Below the pieces are notes generated by a model that was not told the origin of the DNA, made no database searches, and was given only the letters and a program-made list of their open reading frames with translations. Positions 25,951 to 35,774 of a stretch of 64,000 nucleotides of DNA are shown one piece after another. Source of the DNA: Paenibacillus dokdonensis (GTDB lineage Bacteria; Bacillota; Bacilli; Paenibacillales; Paenibacillaceae); NCBI RefSeq assembly GCF_004916975.1, contig NZ_STGQ01000003.1, positions 248,001 through 312,000 of the forward strand, in the 5' to 3' direction. Positions within the stretch are counted from its first letter, which is position 1, and each line of letters begins with the position of its first letter. Position numbers and translations under genes: made by a program.

Positions 25951-25963
25951 TTTACAATGTAAA
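25951..25963. promoter_or_regulatory. Palindrome TTTACA-A-TGTAAA
   Basis: Perfect 6-base arms around one base in the lrp/tauE intergenic region, 24 bases from the larger inverted repeat. Candidate regulator site. Confidence 0.5.
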
Positions 25964-25986
25964 TATAAAAATCAAATTTAATGTTC

Positions 25987-26012
25987 GATTGTATATTAAA
26001 AATTATACAATC
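25987..26012. promoter_or_regulatory. Candidate Lrp-type operator
   Basis: Perfect 9-base arms GATTGTATA / TATACAATC around an AT-only 8-base spacer. It is followed at once by TATAAT (26017-26022), a likely -10 element for the tauE transcript. Position and AT-rich centre suit an Lrp-family site. Confidence 0.6.
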
Positions 26013-26127
26013 GTTGTATAATAGACCCGTATTTCGCCCGAGTATCAGGACAGTTCACATATAGTGTACAGGTACCCCTGAGTGTAATGCAATCGGGTAA
26101 ACTTTTTGGAGAGGAAGGTGTCTTGAC

Positions 26128-26967
26128 TTGATTATGTTCTCACTGCAAATCCTTCTGATCGCCATTTTGGCCGGAATCGTAGGATCAGTGCTCGGACTTG
26201 GCGGCGGCATCATCGTCACGCCGGCTTTAACGCTGCTGTTCGGCGTGAGCATCGAGCATGCGATTGGAGCCAGCATTATTTCGGTTATCGCTACTTCAAG
26301 CGGATCAGCGATCGCTTACATACGCGACCGCATCACCAATTTGCGTGTGGGTATGTTTCTGGAAATCGCCACGACGATTGGTGCCATAACCGGAGCATTT
26401 ATCGGTGGTCTCATCGCGCCCAATTTGCTCTATATTATCTTTGGACTTCTGCTCATCTATTCCGCGATCAATATGATCAAGAAAAAGAAAGGCGATCAGC
26501 AGGAGCTGGTTGAAATGCATCCCGCAGCAGCAAAGCTGAAGCTCGGAGGAAGCTATTATGACAAGGCCATTCAGCAGCAAATTCCTTACAATGTGGGCAA
26601 TGTTTATGGAGGCTTCAGCGTGATGTACGGGGCCGGCGTCATATCAGGCCTGCTCGGTATCGGCAGCGGCAGCTTTAAAGTCATGGCTATGGATGTCTTC
26701 ATGAAGCTTCCTCTTAAGGTATCGACGGCAACCAGCAACTTTATGATGGGTGTAACCGCCGCCGCGAGTGCAGGGGTCTATCTGCTGCGCGGGGACATTG
26801 ATCCCCACATCGCGGGACCGGTTGCACTGGGTGTTCTGGCCGGGGCAACGATTGGAGCCCAGATTATGCAGCGCATGAAGAGCAAAACCATCCGGAAGCT
26901 GTTCATCCCGGTGCTGCTCTATGTAGCCCTCCAAATGATTTATGAAGGGGCGGGATTCGGCAAATGA
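26128..26967 (+). CDS. TauE/SafE family anion exporter
   Basis: A 279-residue membrane protein with about eight hydrophobic segments and the repeated TauE/SafE pattern: GSVLGLGGGIIVTPAL in the first half and SGLLGIGSGSFKVMAM in the second. Family members move sulfite, sulfoacetate or related organic anions. TTG 26128 follows AAGGTG at seven bases; ATG 26134 is possible. The stop overlaps the next start, so the two are translationally coupled. The facing Lrp gene is the likely regulator. Confidence 0.85.
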   Translation: MIMFSLQILLIAILAGIVGSVLGLGGGIIVTPALTLLFGVSIEHAIGASIISVIATSSGSAIAYIRDRITNLRVGMFLEIATTIGAITGAFIGGLIAPNLLYIIFGLLLIYSAINMIKKKKGDQQELVEMHPAAAKLKLGGSYYDKAIQQQIPYNVGNVYGGFSVMYGAGVISGLLGIGSGSFKVMAMDVFMKLPLKVSTATSNFMMGVTAAASAGVYLLRGDIDPHIAGPVALGVLAGATIGAQIMQRMKSKTIRKLFIPVLLYVALQMIYEGAGFGK

Positions 26968-27323
26968 ATGAAAAAAGTGAAATTCAAGACGTTGAACTCG
27001 CCGTCAGCCGCTGGCTCCGGGTTGGTGTCATTATCAGTGCAGCGGTTATTGTCCTTGGCCTGATCCTGCTCTTTATTCAAGGCGGCAGCGGATATCCGGA
27101 GAACTTTTATCCTCACACCCTGTCCGATATATTTAGCGGTACTGCCCAGCTGAAACCCTACGCCGTCATTACGACCGGATTAATTTTGCTGATTCTTACG
27201 CCAGTTCTGCGCGTTGCCATCTCAATATGGGTCTTTGTGCGTGAAGGCGATAAGCTGTATGTTATCATTACCTCCATCGTTCTTATCATTCTGATCATCA
27301 GCTTCATACTTGGAAAGGCTTAA
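26964..27323 (+). CDS. DUF1634 membrane protein, partner of the TauE exporter
   Basis: A 119-residue protein with three hydrophobic segments, matching DUF1634. Genes of this family commonly follow a TauE/SafE gene; here the ATG overlaps the tauE stop by four bases (ATGA). It may be an accessory subunit of the exporter; its biochemical role is unknown. A bidirectional terminator follows. Confidence 0.82.
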   Translation: MNEKSEIQDVELAVSRWLRVGVIISAAVIVLGLILLFIQGGSGYPENFYPHTLSDIFSGTAQLKPYAVITTGLILLILTPVLRVAISIWVFVREGDKLYVIITSIVLIILIISFILGKA

Positions 27324-27356
27324 GAAAATATCCATAGCAAAGCTTAAACCTAATGA

Positions 27357-27396
27357 GCCCGGATTCCTTTTTTCACAGGAATAGCCGGGCTTTTTA
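27357..27396. terminator. Bidirectional terminator
   Basis: AGCCCGG.TTCC / GGAAT.GCCGGGCT with T-rich runs on each side, between the DUF1634 gene and the convergent antiporter gene. Confidence 0.85.
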
Positions 27397-27397
27397 A

Positions 27398-28939
27398 TTA
27401 CTTTTCTTCTTTGGTCTCATCCGTCGGCGGCAGAACATTCGTTGCTTCCTCCACAGGCTGCTTCACTTCGTTCAGATGAACGACAGGCAGGGCTGGCGAG
27501 GTCAAAATGGTCTTGAGCTGCTTGCGCTTAATTTTGGGACTCAGCATATACAGCGTATCTCCCGCCTCAATCCGCGTGTTCCCGCGCGGGGCAATGATTT
27601 GCTCATTCCGGATTATGGCCGTAAACAGGATATCCTCTGGCAGATCGAGCTCCGAAATTTCCTTTCCGGCGATCGCCATTGAGGTATTCACCTCAATATG
27701 GTTGATTTCAGATCTGGTTTTCCCTAGAGCAGTGAGCTCCAGCAGTGAGGGATTGGAAGGCTTGAGATCGCCGGCCAGCCCCAATTTCTGGGCAAGCGGG
27801 GACACGGTCGCCCCCTGAATAATGGCCGAGGTCAATACGACAAAGAAAACGACATTAAAGAATAGCCGCCCATGCTCCATTTGGGCCAATAATGGATATG
27901 TAGCAAGTACGATAGGAACCGCACCGCGCAGTCCTGCCCAAGAGAGCAGAACCTTTTCTCTCATCGAATATTTCATTGCAATGGTACTGATAAAAACGCC
28001 GATTGGACGAGCCACAAGCATAAGGATCAGCGATAGAAGAAGACCCGGGCCAATAATAGCCGGCAGCTTATCAGGAAACACGAGGAGACCGAGCAGTACA
28101 AACATGACAATCTGCATCATCCAGCCAAAGCCCTGGTTAAAATGCATGATAGACCTGCCATATGCCAGCTCCGAATTCCCCATGACGATTGCTGTCACGT
28201 ATACGGCAAGCAGGCCGCTGCCGCCAATAATAGAGGTTCCGCTGTATGAAAGCACGGCGAAACCCAATGCCATGACCGGATAAAGTCCGGAGGAATCAAA
28301 ATTGATTTTGTTAATCACATATACAGACAATCTGCCGATCAGCAGGCCAAGAACAAGACCAATGCCCATCTCCCATATAAATGACAGGATTAATCTGATT
28401 ATGGAAGAATCCGGATGCTCGAATAACTCGATCAGGGATATCGTCAGGAACATCGCCATGGGATCATTACTTCCTGACTCCGCCTCAAGTGTGGAGGTCA
28501 AGCGTTTTTTAATATTTTTGCCGCCAAGTACAGAGAATACGGCTGCGGCATCTGTAGAACCGACAATCGCTCCGAACAAAAAGCCTTCCGTCCAGGATAC
28601 TCCAAGCACGTATTTGGCAGCAATACCAACAACAAAAGCGGTTAGAAGCACGCCAACTGTGGCGAGTGAAAGAGCCGAGCCTATAACCGGCTTAATATCA
28701 TCATATTTGGTCTGCATTCCGCCTTCGAACAGAATAACAATCAAAGCAAGAATGCCGACAATTTGGGTTATAAAGGCATTGTCAAAGTAAATAAACCGGT
28801 TCAGCACCATCCCGACAACAATAAACAGGACCAGTGCGGGCATTCCGAACCGTGAGGAGAACTTGGTGGTTAAGACGCCAATAAGCAGCAAACCAGCCAT
28901 TAGTAAAACAAGTGAGTTAATCAATGTGGTAGATTCCAA
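27398..28939 (-). CDS. Potassium/proton antiporter, CPA1 family with TrkA-C domain
   Basis: A 513-residue antiporter. Residues about 1-385 form some 12-13 TM segments with conserved sites ESGSNDPMA and GLRGAVPIVLA of the CPA1 NhaP2/CvrA type. The C-terminus carries a TrkA-C-like cytosolic domain (GNTRIEAGDTLYMLSP). I chose TTG 28939, preceded by AAAGAGGCGAGG; the frame also opens at 28978. Members export K+ or Na+ in exchange for H+; K+ is the more likely cargo because of the TrkA-C part. Confidence 0.82.
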   Translation of the reverse strand: MESTTLINSLVLLMAGLLLIGVLTTKFSSRFGMPALVLFIVVGMVLNRFIYFDNAFITQIVGILALIVILFEGGMQTKYDDIKPVIGSALSLATVGVLLTAFVVGIAAKYVLGVSWTEGFLFGAIVGSTDAAAVFSVLGGKNIKKRLTSTLEAESGSNDPMAMFLTISLIELFEHPDSSIIRLILSFIWEMGIGLVLGLLIGRLSVYVINKINFDSSGLYPVMALGFAVLSYSGTSIIGGSGLLAVYVTAIVMGNSELAYGRSIMHFNQGFGWMMQIVMFVLLGLLVFPDKLPAIIGPGLLLSLILMLVARPIGVFISTIAMKYSMREKVLLSWAGLRGAVPIVLATYPLLAQMEHGRLFFNVVFFVVLTSAIIQGATVSPLAQKLGLAGDLKPSNPSLLELTALGKTRSEINHIEVNTSMAIAGKEISELDLPEDILFTAIIRNEQIIAPRGNTRIEAGDTLYMLSPKIKRKQLKTILTSPALPVVHLNEVKQPVEEATNVLPPTDETKEEK

Positions 28940-29241
28940 AAGCCTCGCCTCTTTAGAGTAGAATACATGCCTTATCATTTGAACAATCCATATATATATA
29001 ACCCTTCCGTGACTCTTTACAAACCCACTGCCTAATAAGAGGAAGACTTTCCATCTTGCAAAAAGAATGCCACCTCAGTACATTTTCCCGCTGGATTCCA
29101 TTTTATTCCCTTACTCGGGTTGGTTTATCCATGGATTATCAATCCCCACCAGAGCAAGATTCAAAATGGATGATAGCATTTGCTTTCAGCTTCCCTTTAT
29201 ACTGAAAAAGGAATGTGAATGTGTACATGGAGGCGAAACCG
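28940..29241. other. Intergenic stretch
   Basis: Divergent promoter region between the antiporter and the acetyltransferase genes. I see short AT-rich runs (TATATATATA at about 28990) but no clear operator, terminator or coding frame. Confidence 0.5.
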
Positions 29242-30381
29242 ATGAACATCCGCAAAGTTTTACCGCATGAGCTTGGAGAGGCTGCCGCCTTATCCGATTT
29301 TGTTTTCCGCCAGCCCGATCAGCAGTCCATGGGCAGGTTATTTCCATATTTGTTTAACCCGGGGATCAGCCAATCCTATGGCGCTTTTACAGAGGAGGGG
29401 AAAATCGTCGCTTTTATGGGCTTGGTTCCGGAAGTGATCCGGGTGGGAAGTGCCCGGCTTTGCGTATTCGGGCTTGGCTCTGTATGCACGCATCCGGATT
29501 ACCGCGGTCAGAATCTCGCGAGCAAGCTGCTTGAAGAGTGTATGGAGCATGCCAAACGTTCCGGCGCTTCCCTTGTCTTCGTATCCGGAGACCGTTCCCT
29601 GTATATGCGATCCGGATGCCAGTACTTCGGACATGTGCACTCAGCTGCCCTGAATCATTCAACAGCACGATCGCTACAGGCCAGCACAGCGGACGATTGG
29701 AACATAAGAAACATGGAGCCTGAAGATATATTTGCTGTGACTGAGCTCTTTGCTTCTGCACAGGTCGGATATGAACAAGGTCCGGCACAGCTGCTCGCTT
29801 TGCTTGGTGCAAGTCCGATCCCTGATATTTTCCGTCTGAATCCTCAAGCTCTCGTAGCCATCAAGGATGGAAGAATACAGGCTTTCGCGCTGGCAGCCGT
29901 GCATTCCGCGGAAATCCAACATACGACTGCTTCGGAAGAGCCCTCCCGTGCTGTGGAATGGGCAGGCGATGTTCAAGGATGCGCCCGACTGTTTGCTGAA
30001 ATTTACAACCGATTCCCGTCGAAGCATATGATCCTCCCCATCCCTTGGCAGCAGGAGGAAATGTTAAAAATGCTCCAGGCATCCGGGTCTGAGATGACCG
30101 ATGGGCGGAACAGCGGAACGGTTTGGATTGCAGATGCTTCAAGTCTGCTGAACCATTGCTCATCTCTTCTGCCTGATTCCTGGGAAAGCATATTCCGCTG
30201 CAACGGCAGCCTTGATCAGGAGAGAAGCTATACGATTACTAAGGGAGACCAGGAGCTGCAGCTGGACGACAGCGGACTGCTGTCTCTGCTCTTTGATCCC
30301 AAGTCTCCGCATAAACCGATGGCTCCGGAAGGCTTCAAAACGATTCCATTACCGTATTTATCCGGGCTGCATTTCGTGTAA
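29242..30381 (+). CDS. GNAT N-acetyltransferase, Eis-like
   Basis: A 379-residue protein. The first GNAT domain (residues about 1-150) has the acetyl-CoA motif VCTHPDYRGQNLASKLLEE. A second GNAT-like and C-terminal SCP2-like region follow, as in Eis-type enzymes that acetylate amines on aminoglycosides or proteins. I chose ATG 29242 with GGAGG at 29229-29233; the frame extends to 29215. Monocistronic, ended by a bidirectional terminator. The substrate is unknown. Confidence 0.8.
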   Translation: MNIRKVLPHELGEAAALSDFVFRQPDQQSMGRLFPYLFNPGISQSYGAFTEEGKIVAFMGLVPEVIRVGSARLCVFGLGSVCTHPDYRGQNLASKLLEECMEHAKRSGASLVFVSGDRSLYMRSGCQYFGHVHSAALNHSTARSLQASTADDWNIRNMEPEDIFAVTELFASAQVGYEQGPAQLLALLGASPIPDIFRLNPQALVAIKDGRIQAFALAAVHSAEIQHTTASEEPSRAVEWAGDVQGCARLFAEIYNRFPSKHMILPIPWQQEEMLKMLQASGSEMTDGRNSGTVWIADASSLLNHCSSLLPDSWESIFRCNGSLDQERSYTITKGDQELQLDDSGLLSLLFDPKSPHKPMAPEGFKTIPLPYLSGLHFV

Positions 30382-30400
30382 TTAAACTTATTATTAATAC

Positions 30401-30441
30401 AAAAGACTGCCTTAACCGCTTCCGCGGCTAGGCAGTCTTTT
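30401..30441. terminator. Bidirectional terminator
   Basis: Perfect 11-base arms AAAAGACTGCC / GGCAGTCTTTT with a 19-base loop that itself holds CCGC / GCGG. It separates the acetyltransferase and beta-mannosidase genes. Confidence 0.9.
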
Positions 30442-30467
30442 GTATACTCATCTACATTCCGGGCTTA

Positions 30468-33011
30468 TCAGGATCGGATAAAATCCGCCATCGATTTCAC
30501 AAGAAGCTGGTCTGGCTTGGCAGGAATGAACGCGCTGACAGACTCAGTCCGTGCAGAGAACTGCACCGTTTGGGGCATCCCTGGAACCAGATCGAAGAAA
30601 TTATCACTGAAACAGCCTTCCACTTCGCTGGAAAGCCATACGTGTTTGGCGAGCTTGTTCGAACTTAGCTCAAATACCGTCCCGCCGCTTCCCTCGACTT
30701 CATGAATCTCGATTACGGGTTGCTCCAGAGCAAGCTCTTTCATCGGCACAAAGTAATGAACCTGGCTGTCCAGTACCTCTCCGGAACCTTCAAGCTGTGC
30801 CAGCAGGAAGGTATTTCGCATGTCTCTATTTTGCAAAAGCTGTTCGGCGGGGGATGAATATACCTTGGAAGATGTATTTGGCTTCATGTAGATAGGTACC
30901 GTGCGTTGGTTCAGAACTGCTCCATTCATATCCATAACCCATAAATGAATACTGCCGACGAACGGCTTCAGCTGATCGGAAATGACATACAAGTCCAGAC
31001 CGTCTCCACTCGTTCCGTCAATCGACAAGGCGATATCCCGGAAACTGCGCTTGGCAGCATACTGCAGCGCTTTCCATCTGCCAAAATAGTCCATGCCTGC
31101 CCAGGAAGCCACCGGCCAGCAGTCGTTCATCTGCCAATAAAGCGTCCCCATACAGTATGGTTTACGGCGGCGATGCGACTCAATAGCCATTTTCATCGCC
31201 TCTGCCTGAAGCACCTGACTCATGTATAAAAAGGATGGAAAATCCTTAGGTTCATTCATATACATTTCCATGTACTGTTTAATCAGCCGGTTACCCTGAC
31301 CATTTTTTTGATGCGCCAGCATGACAGGCGATTCGAGCTCCAGATCACTCTCTTCTGCATAACTGCGCACAGATTTATACTCAGGAAATGACTGGAATCC
31401 GTATTCACTCATGAACCGTCCGACGTAAATATTATAGTTTTCGAACGGCTCCACATTATGCCATACCCCCCAGTAATGAATATCCCCTGCCGTAGAATCA
31501 TTAACCGCATGCTGCTTACTGTCTCCCGTTAAATCAATCATGGGTGATGAAGGCCAGTAAGGAATACCCGGTGCATGCTTGGCTACTGCCTCTGGCAGAA
31601 TACTGTGGAAGATCTTCTCGTAGTCGCTCCATATTTTATCACGTAGTTCCGGCGCATAGCTTTGCTTCCAGCCCCAACCGCCACCTTCCGTATAATGTGA
31701 CCAGGCGGTGTCGATCTCATTGTTACCGCACCAGATGACAACCGAGGGATGATTGCGGAGACGCTTCACATTTTCCTCCGCTTCTGCACGGACATTCTGC
31801 AAAAATGCCTCATCACCGGGATACATGCTGCAGGCAAACATGAAATCCTGCCATACCATCAGGCCGTATTCATCACACAAACGGTAGAACATGTCCTGCT
31901 CGTAGATGCCACCGCCCCACACCCGAAGCATGTTCATGTTGGAGGCAGCGGCTGTCGCAATTTCATGACGGTAGCGCTCTTCCGTAACTTCGGTAATGAA
32001 GCTGTCATTCGGGATATGATTCGCGCCTTTGGCAAAGACAGGAACTCCATTCAGTTCCACATAAAATGTAGATCCCGCTTCATCCTTTTCTCTAACCAGT
32101 TTGGCCGAACGCAGACCCGTTGTGACTGTCCTGGATGCGGTTAGGGATTCATGTTGTAACAACTCGACCTGAAATTCATATAGATGTGCATCTCCCAGCC
32201 CCCTGCACCACCACAGCTTCGGATTGGATATGACAAAAGGGATCTCGATCAAATTAATGCCTTGGTTTAGCACCACCTTTTGCTCCCAAATCAAAGCTTC
32301 AGTCTGGAGTCTGATCATCCCTTCCCCTTCTGCAACAGCCTCAATCTCAGTCACGGCCCTCAGTATGGCTTCAGCAGGAGTAATGTCAATCTGCTCGATG
32401 AACAGGTCCTGAATACGATTGTCCTCCCAGCCTTCAATCCAGACTTCCCTCCAGATACCGCTGGTAACGAATCTCGGACCCCAATCCCATCCATAATGAT
32501 AAGGAGCTTTGCGGGCAAACACGCTGATCCTCTGCTCACCCAGCCCCCCTACTTCAGACTGATCATTGGATGCCGGAAGCGCATAACCCAGCTTCTCCAG
32601 CTTAGGCAGATCCTCCTGCACAGGAGAACGGAAGCGGATGTGAATCGTATTACCGCTGCTTTTCAGAATATTTTTAACATCCGCTTTCCACGTCCGGAAC
32701 ATATTATCTGCACTCAGCACCTGCTGACCATTCACGGTTACATCCGCATACGTATCCAGTCCGCCGAATACAAGCTCCAGCTGCGGAAGCAGCAAGAGCT
32801 CCTCCGGAAGATCGAAATGACTTTCATACTCCCAATCCTGCTTGTCGATCCACTGTACTTCTTTTTCATTGGTTCCGTAAAAGGGATCCGGTATCTTCGC
32901 ATTTGCAAGCAAATCCGTATGTACGCAACCAGGAACCTTTGCATGCATCCATTCCTGTTCATGACAAGCTTTAAAGTTCCAATCGTTTACAACCCATTTT
33001 GTTCTGCTCAT
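30468..33011 (-). CDS. Beta-mannosidase, GH2
   Basis: An 847-residue glycoside hydrolase family 2 enzyme. Sugar-binding N-terminal domain (VPGCVHTDLL, WEYES), Ig-like domain, then the (beta/alpha)8 core with acid/base Glu in WCGNNEID and nucleophile Glu in SEYGFQSFPE; GTLYWQMNDCWP near the end of the barrel is also typical. No signal peptide, so it acts on imported manno-oligosaccharides. ATG 33011 follows GGGAGG. No transporter is adjacent. Confidence 0.93.
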   Translation of the reverse strand: MSRTKWVVNDWNFKACHEQEWMHAKVPGCVHTDLLANAKIPDPFYGTNEKEVQWIDKQDWEYESHFDLPEELLLLPQLELVFGGLDTYADVTVNGQQVLSADNMFRTWKADVKNILKSSGNTIHIRFRSPVQEDLPKLEKLGYALPASNDQSEVGGLGEQRISVFARKAPYHYGWDWGPRFVTSGIWREVWIEGWEDNRIQDLFIEQIDITPAEAILRAVTEIEAVAEGEGMIRLQTEALIWEQKVVLNQGINLIEIPFVISNPKLWWCRGLGDAHLYEFQVELLQHESLTASRTVTTGLRSAKLVREKDEAGSTFYVELNGVPVFAKGANHIPNDSFITEVTEERYRHEIATAAASNMNMLRVWGGGIYEQDMFYRLCDEYGLMVWQDFMFACSMYPGDEAFLQNVRAEAEENVKRLRNHPSVVIWCGNNEIDTAWSHYTEGGGWGWKQSYAPELRDKIWSDYEKIFHSILPEAVAKHAPGIPYWPSSPMIDLTGDSKQHAVNDSTAGDIHYWGVWHNVEPFENYNIYVGRFMSEYGFQSFPEYKSVRSYAEESDLELESPVMLAHQKNGQGNRLIKQYMEMYMNEPKDFPSFLYMSQVLQAEAMKMAIESHRRRKPYCMGTLYWQMNDCWPVASWAGMDYFGRWKALQYAAKRSFRDIALSIDGTSGDGLDLYVISDQLKPFVGSIHLWVMDMNGAVLNQRTVPIYMKPNTSSKVYSSPAEQLLQNRDMRNTFLLAQLEGSGEVLDSQVHYFVPMKELALEQPVIEIHEVEGSGGTVFELSSNKLAKHVWLSSEVEGCFSDNFFDLVPGMPQTVQFSARTESVSAFIPAKPDQLLVKSMADFIRS

Positions 33012-33410
33012 TATGCCCTCCCGCCAGCTTCAAGCTGATCAATATCAAATAAGTTATTGTTATCTATATTCAATAACAATAATAACAAAAATAATGATCA
33101 TTAGCACCGATCACAATAAAATAAAAAACAAACTAGATAAAAGAATATCTTATCATGCAGTCATTAGTCATTTTGTCATAATCGCCAAAAACATTTTTAT
33201 TCGTTATTATAATTATAATAATAATATATAACAATATAAATATTCATCTCGTTGATTAAGCTGTAACTCAGGCCAAAAGTTGTTTTTCGTCTATTTTCCT
33301 TCTATTTCGGCACGGTAATCGTATAGCAGACATAATCTAGAGTAAGTTCACAACGCACCTGAGCTAGCTTACTAATGCACATGCCGCTGCATTCAAAGGA
33401 GTGTCTACGT
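33012..33410. other. AT-rich intergenic stretch upstream of the beta-mannosidase gene
   Basis: About 33045-33260 is markedly AT-rich. An inverted repeat TTATTG-11-CAATAA (33054-33076) lies 43 bases upstream of the mannosidase start and could be an operator. I see no coding frame with a ribosome binding site until 33411. Confidence 0.45.
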
Positions 33411-33578
33411 GTGAAGCCTGTAAAAACACGAAGTATCAGCCGTCCCAATACATCAGAAGCCCAAAGAAATCAAATAGCTCTTATTTCTGCACTGCTGTTT
33501 CTGATTGCTGCTTTACTCAGCTTATACGTCGCCTGGCAGGATTTAAGGAGTGGAGGTAATTCTGAAGTTTTCATCTAA
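33411..33578 (+). CDS. Small 55-residue single-TM protein
   Basis: Opens at GTG 33411, nine bases after AAAGGAG. Product: a basic N-terminus of about 24 residues (VKPVKTRSISRP), one hydrophobic segment (about 25-45) and a short tail. Predicted to sit in the membrane with the basic part inside. No family recognised. A bidirectional terminator follows, separating it from the sensor kinase gene. Confidence 0.6.
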   Translation: MKPVKTRSISRPNTSEAQRNQIALISALLFLIAALLSLYVAWQDLRSGGNSEVFI

Positions 33579-33586
33579 AGTATGCA

Positions 33587-33619
33587 AAAATGACGCCGCT
33601 GTGAAGCCGGCGCCATTTT
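33587..33619. terminator. Bidirectional terminator
   Basis: AAAATG.CGCCG / CGGCG.CATTTT with a short loop, between the small TM gene and the convergent sensor kinase gene. Confidence 0.75.
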
Positions 33620-33633
33620 GCGTACAAGGTATT

Positions 33634-35541
33634 TTATATAGGATCCTCTTGGATGACGGCAGGAAAACGTACGATAACCTCCGTCCCCACTCCCTTTTCA
33701 CTCAGAAACTTCATATTCCCTTTCATCACTTCAATAATGCGGAATGTGACCATGAGTCCGAGCCCCGTGCCTTTTGTTTTATTCGAAAAATAAGGCTCAC
33801 CCAGTCTGGAGACTTCAGACGGCTCCATCCCTTCGCCATTATCCTGAATATGAATAACAACTTCATCTTGTTCGGTATAGGCCCAAATATGAACCTGCCC
33901 TTCTTCACGCAGCGCCTCGATACTGTTTTTGATTATATTGATAAAAGCTTGTTTGAATTTTGAAGAATTTCCTTCGATATATAAGTCCTTTGGAATTCTC
34001 GAAGTGATTTTGCTGCCTTGAAAATTGGCGAGAGGTATCAGAATTCCTTCGATATGGCGGAACTCATCAGCCAGCTCCAGCAGCTGTACCTGATCAATTT
34101 CAGGCTTCGCGAAGGTCAAGAAATCGGTAATTATGCCTGAAGCCCGATCCAGCTCCTTCAAGGCAAGCGTGAGATATTCCCTGTCTTTATGGATTGATTT
34201 TTCTAGCAGCAGCTGCAGAAAGCCCCGGGTCACCTGCAGAGGGTTCCGCACTTCATGGGCAACAGACGCAGCTAGATCGCTAATAATTTCCATTTTCTCG
34301 GAACGCTGCAGCTCCATATTGAACATTTCTAATTCCTTGGAATACATCAGAATCTGACGGTGATTCTCAGTGAATTTCTGACCGAGAACAGCAATAAGTG
34401 CAAGTGCAAATCCAAGAACTCCCCATTTCCACCAGTACAGCTCGTATTTCCCGCTGCTTACTATGAAGCTTATCATTTCAATCAGAACGGTGAGGCCGAA
34501 TACAACAAAACCCGAGGTAAAAATCAGGGCATTCCTGTTGCCTTTGACCGCATACCCGATGGAGCTGACGACGACCAGGATAATCTGCAAAATAATCAAA
34601 TAGCCGAGTATCTTAACGGATAACAAATAATACAAGTCAAAAATTCGATCATTAAGCAACAGGTTCACAACCATGAAACTCAAACATACTAGCGAATAAA
34701 ATATCTGAAACTTGCGGAAATGCCGGATGATCTGCATATATCCTGCGCCAACTGTTTTTTCAAAGTAAAAAGTCAATGCGGGCAGCAGACTTAAGAGAGC
34801 AACGTCAAAAACGATAAGGATGATCTGTCCATAACCATTGTACAAGCTGTATAAAAGCGGCGAGTACGTCAGAATGATAGCTCCGATCGACAGCAAGATG
34901 AGTGTTAATGTCAGCCAGCTTATCAGCTGGCCTTTTCGCATGAACAAAGCCACAATCAACATGACCAGTCCCACAAATACCATGGAGCTGCCCAGGATCA
35001 GATCATCCAGATTCGATTTAACAAACTTCTTGAGCAGCATTTGATAATCGCCTGTCAGTACATCTCCGGCAATTCCGATCCTGTCCTTCTCCGCTTGTAC
35101 CTGAATACGCAGCGTTTTGCCCATATCTCCGGGGCTTAGCGGAAGCAATATTTTGTTGGCGTCATACATATAACTACGGGTCTGCTCGTACACCTTACGC
35201 TGATCCAGATAAATAATGATGTGCTGCCCATAGACCTTTTTTAATAGCAGTGCGGAAGGGCTGGACTTAAGCTCGGGCAGTACCGTTTTATACCATGCAT
35301 CTGCGGTATCCTGATCACGCGTTGGCAGGTTCTTCAAGGAATTCAACCTTTTCCAGCCCGCGTCCGGAGCTTCAATCGCCCTCAGATCGGCTGCATCTTT
35401 TTGCTGTGCCCATTTGAAATCCCAGCCTGACATCGAAATGTAATCCGACCCGGGTGCCGCAAAGCCAGAACCAGGCCTTGCGACAATCAAAACGATCATG
35501 ACGAGCACCAGCACACAGGCTGTTTTGAATGCAACTCTCAT
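33634..35541 (-). CDS. Membrane sensor histidine kinase with extracellular N-terminal domain
   Basis: A 635-residue kinase. Signal-anchor at residues 8-28, an extracellular domain to about 180 (beta-rich, like 7TMR-DISM extracellular modules), about seven TM segments to residue 385, a short coiled coil, then HisKA with the phospho-acceptor His in AASVAHEVRNPLQ and a HATPase domain (N box IINIIKNSIEAL-like, G1 DNGEGM, G2 GTGLGL). No response regulator gene is adjacent, so it is an orphan kinase; the HisKA resembles those of sporulation kinases such as KinD. Confidence 0.85.
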   Translation of the reverse strand: MRVAFKTACVLVLVMIVLIVARPGSGFAAPGSDYISMSGWDFKWAQQKDAADLRAIEAPDAGWKRLNSLKNLPTRDQDTADAWYKTVLPELKSSPSALLLKKVYGQHIIIYLDQRKVYEQTRSYMYDANKILLPLSPGDMGKTLRIQVQAEKDRIGIAGDVLTGDYQMLLKKFVKSNLDDLILGSSMVFVGLVMLIVALFMRKGQLISWLTLTLILLSIGAIILTYSPLLYSLYNGYGQIILIVFDVALLSLLPALTFYFEKTVGAGYMQIIRHFRKFQIFYSLVCLSFMVVNLLLNDRIFDLYYLLSVKILGYLIILQIILVVVSSIGYAVKGNRNALIFTSGFVVFGLTVLIEMISFIVSSGKYELYWWKWGVLGFALALIAVLGQKFTENHRQILMYSKELEMFNMELQRSEKMEIISDLAASVAHEVRNPLQVTRGFLQLLLEKSIHKDREYLTLALKELDRASGIITDFLTFAKPEIDQVQLLELADEFRHIEGILIPLANFQGSKITSRIPKDLYIEGNSSKFKQAFINIIKNSIEALREEGQVHIWAYTEQDEVVIHIQDNGEGMEPSEVSRLGEPYFSNKTKGTGLGLMVTFRIIEVMKGNMKFLSEKGVGTEVIVRFPAVIQEDPI

Positions 35542-35774
35542 ATATCACCTCAGATAGTCATTTCTTATGCTATGAGGGCAGAAGACAATCCGCCTGAAAT
35601 TTCGCAAATCTCTCGATTTATTATGTAATATATCGACAAATTTCGCAATTTCTCTATATTAAAAGTCATTCGCGTCGTCATTTGGCAACTGTTTCAGCAG
35701 CTGGGGCTTTGTTTATAAATGTACCAAGCGGAACAAATTACCTGAAAATAAAATATGAAGGAGGAGAAACAGCC

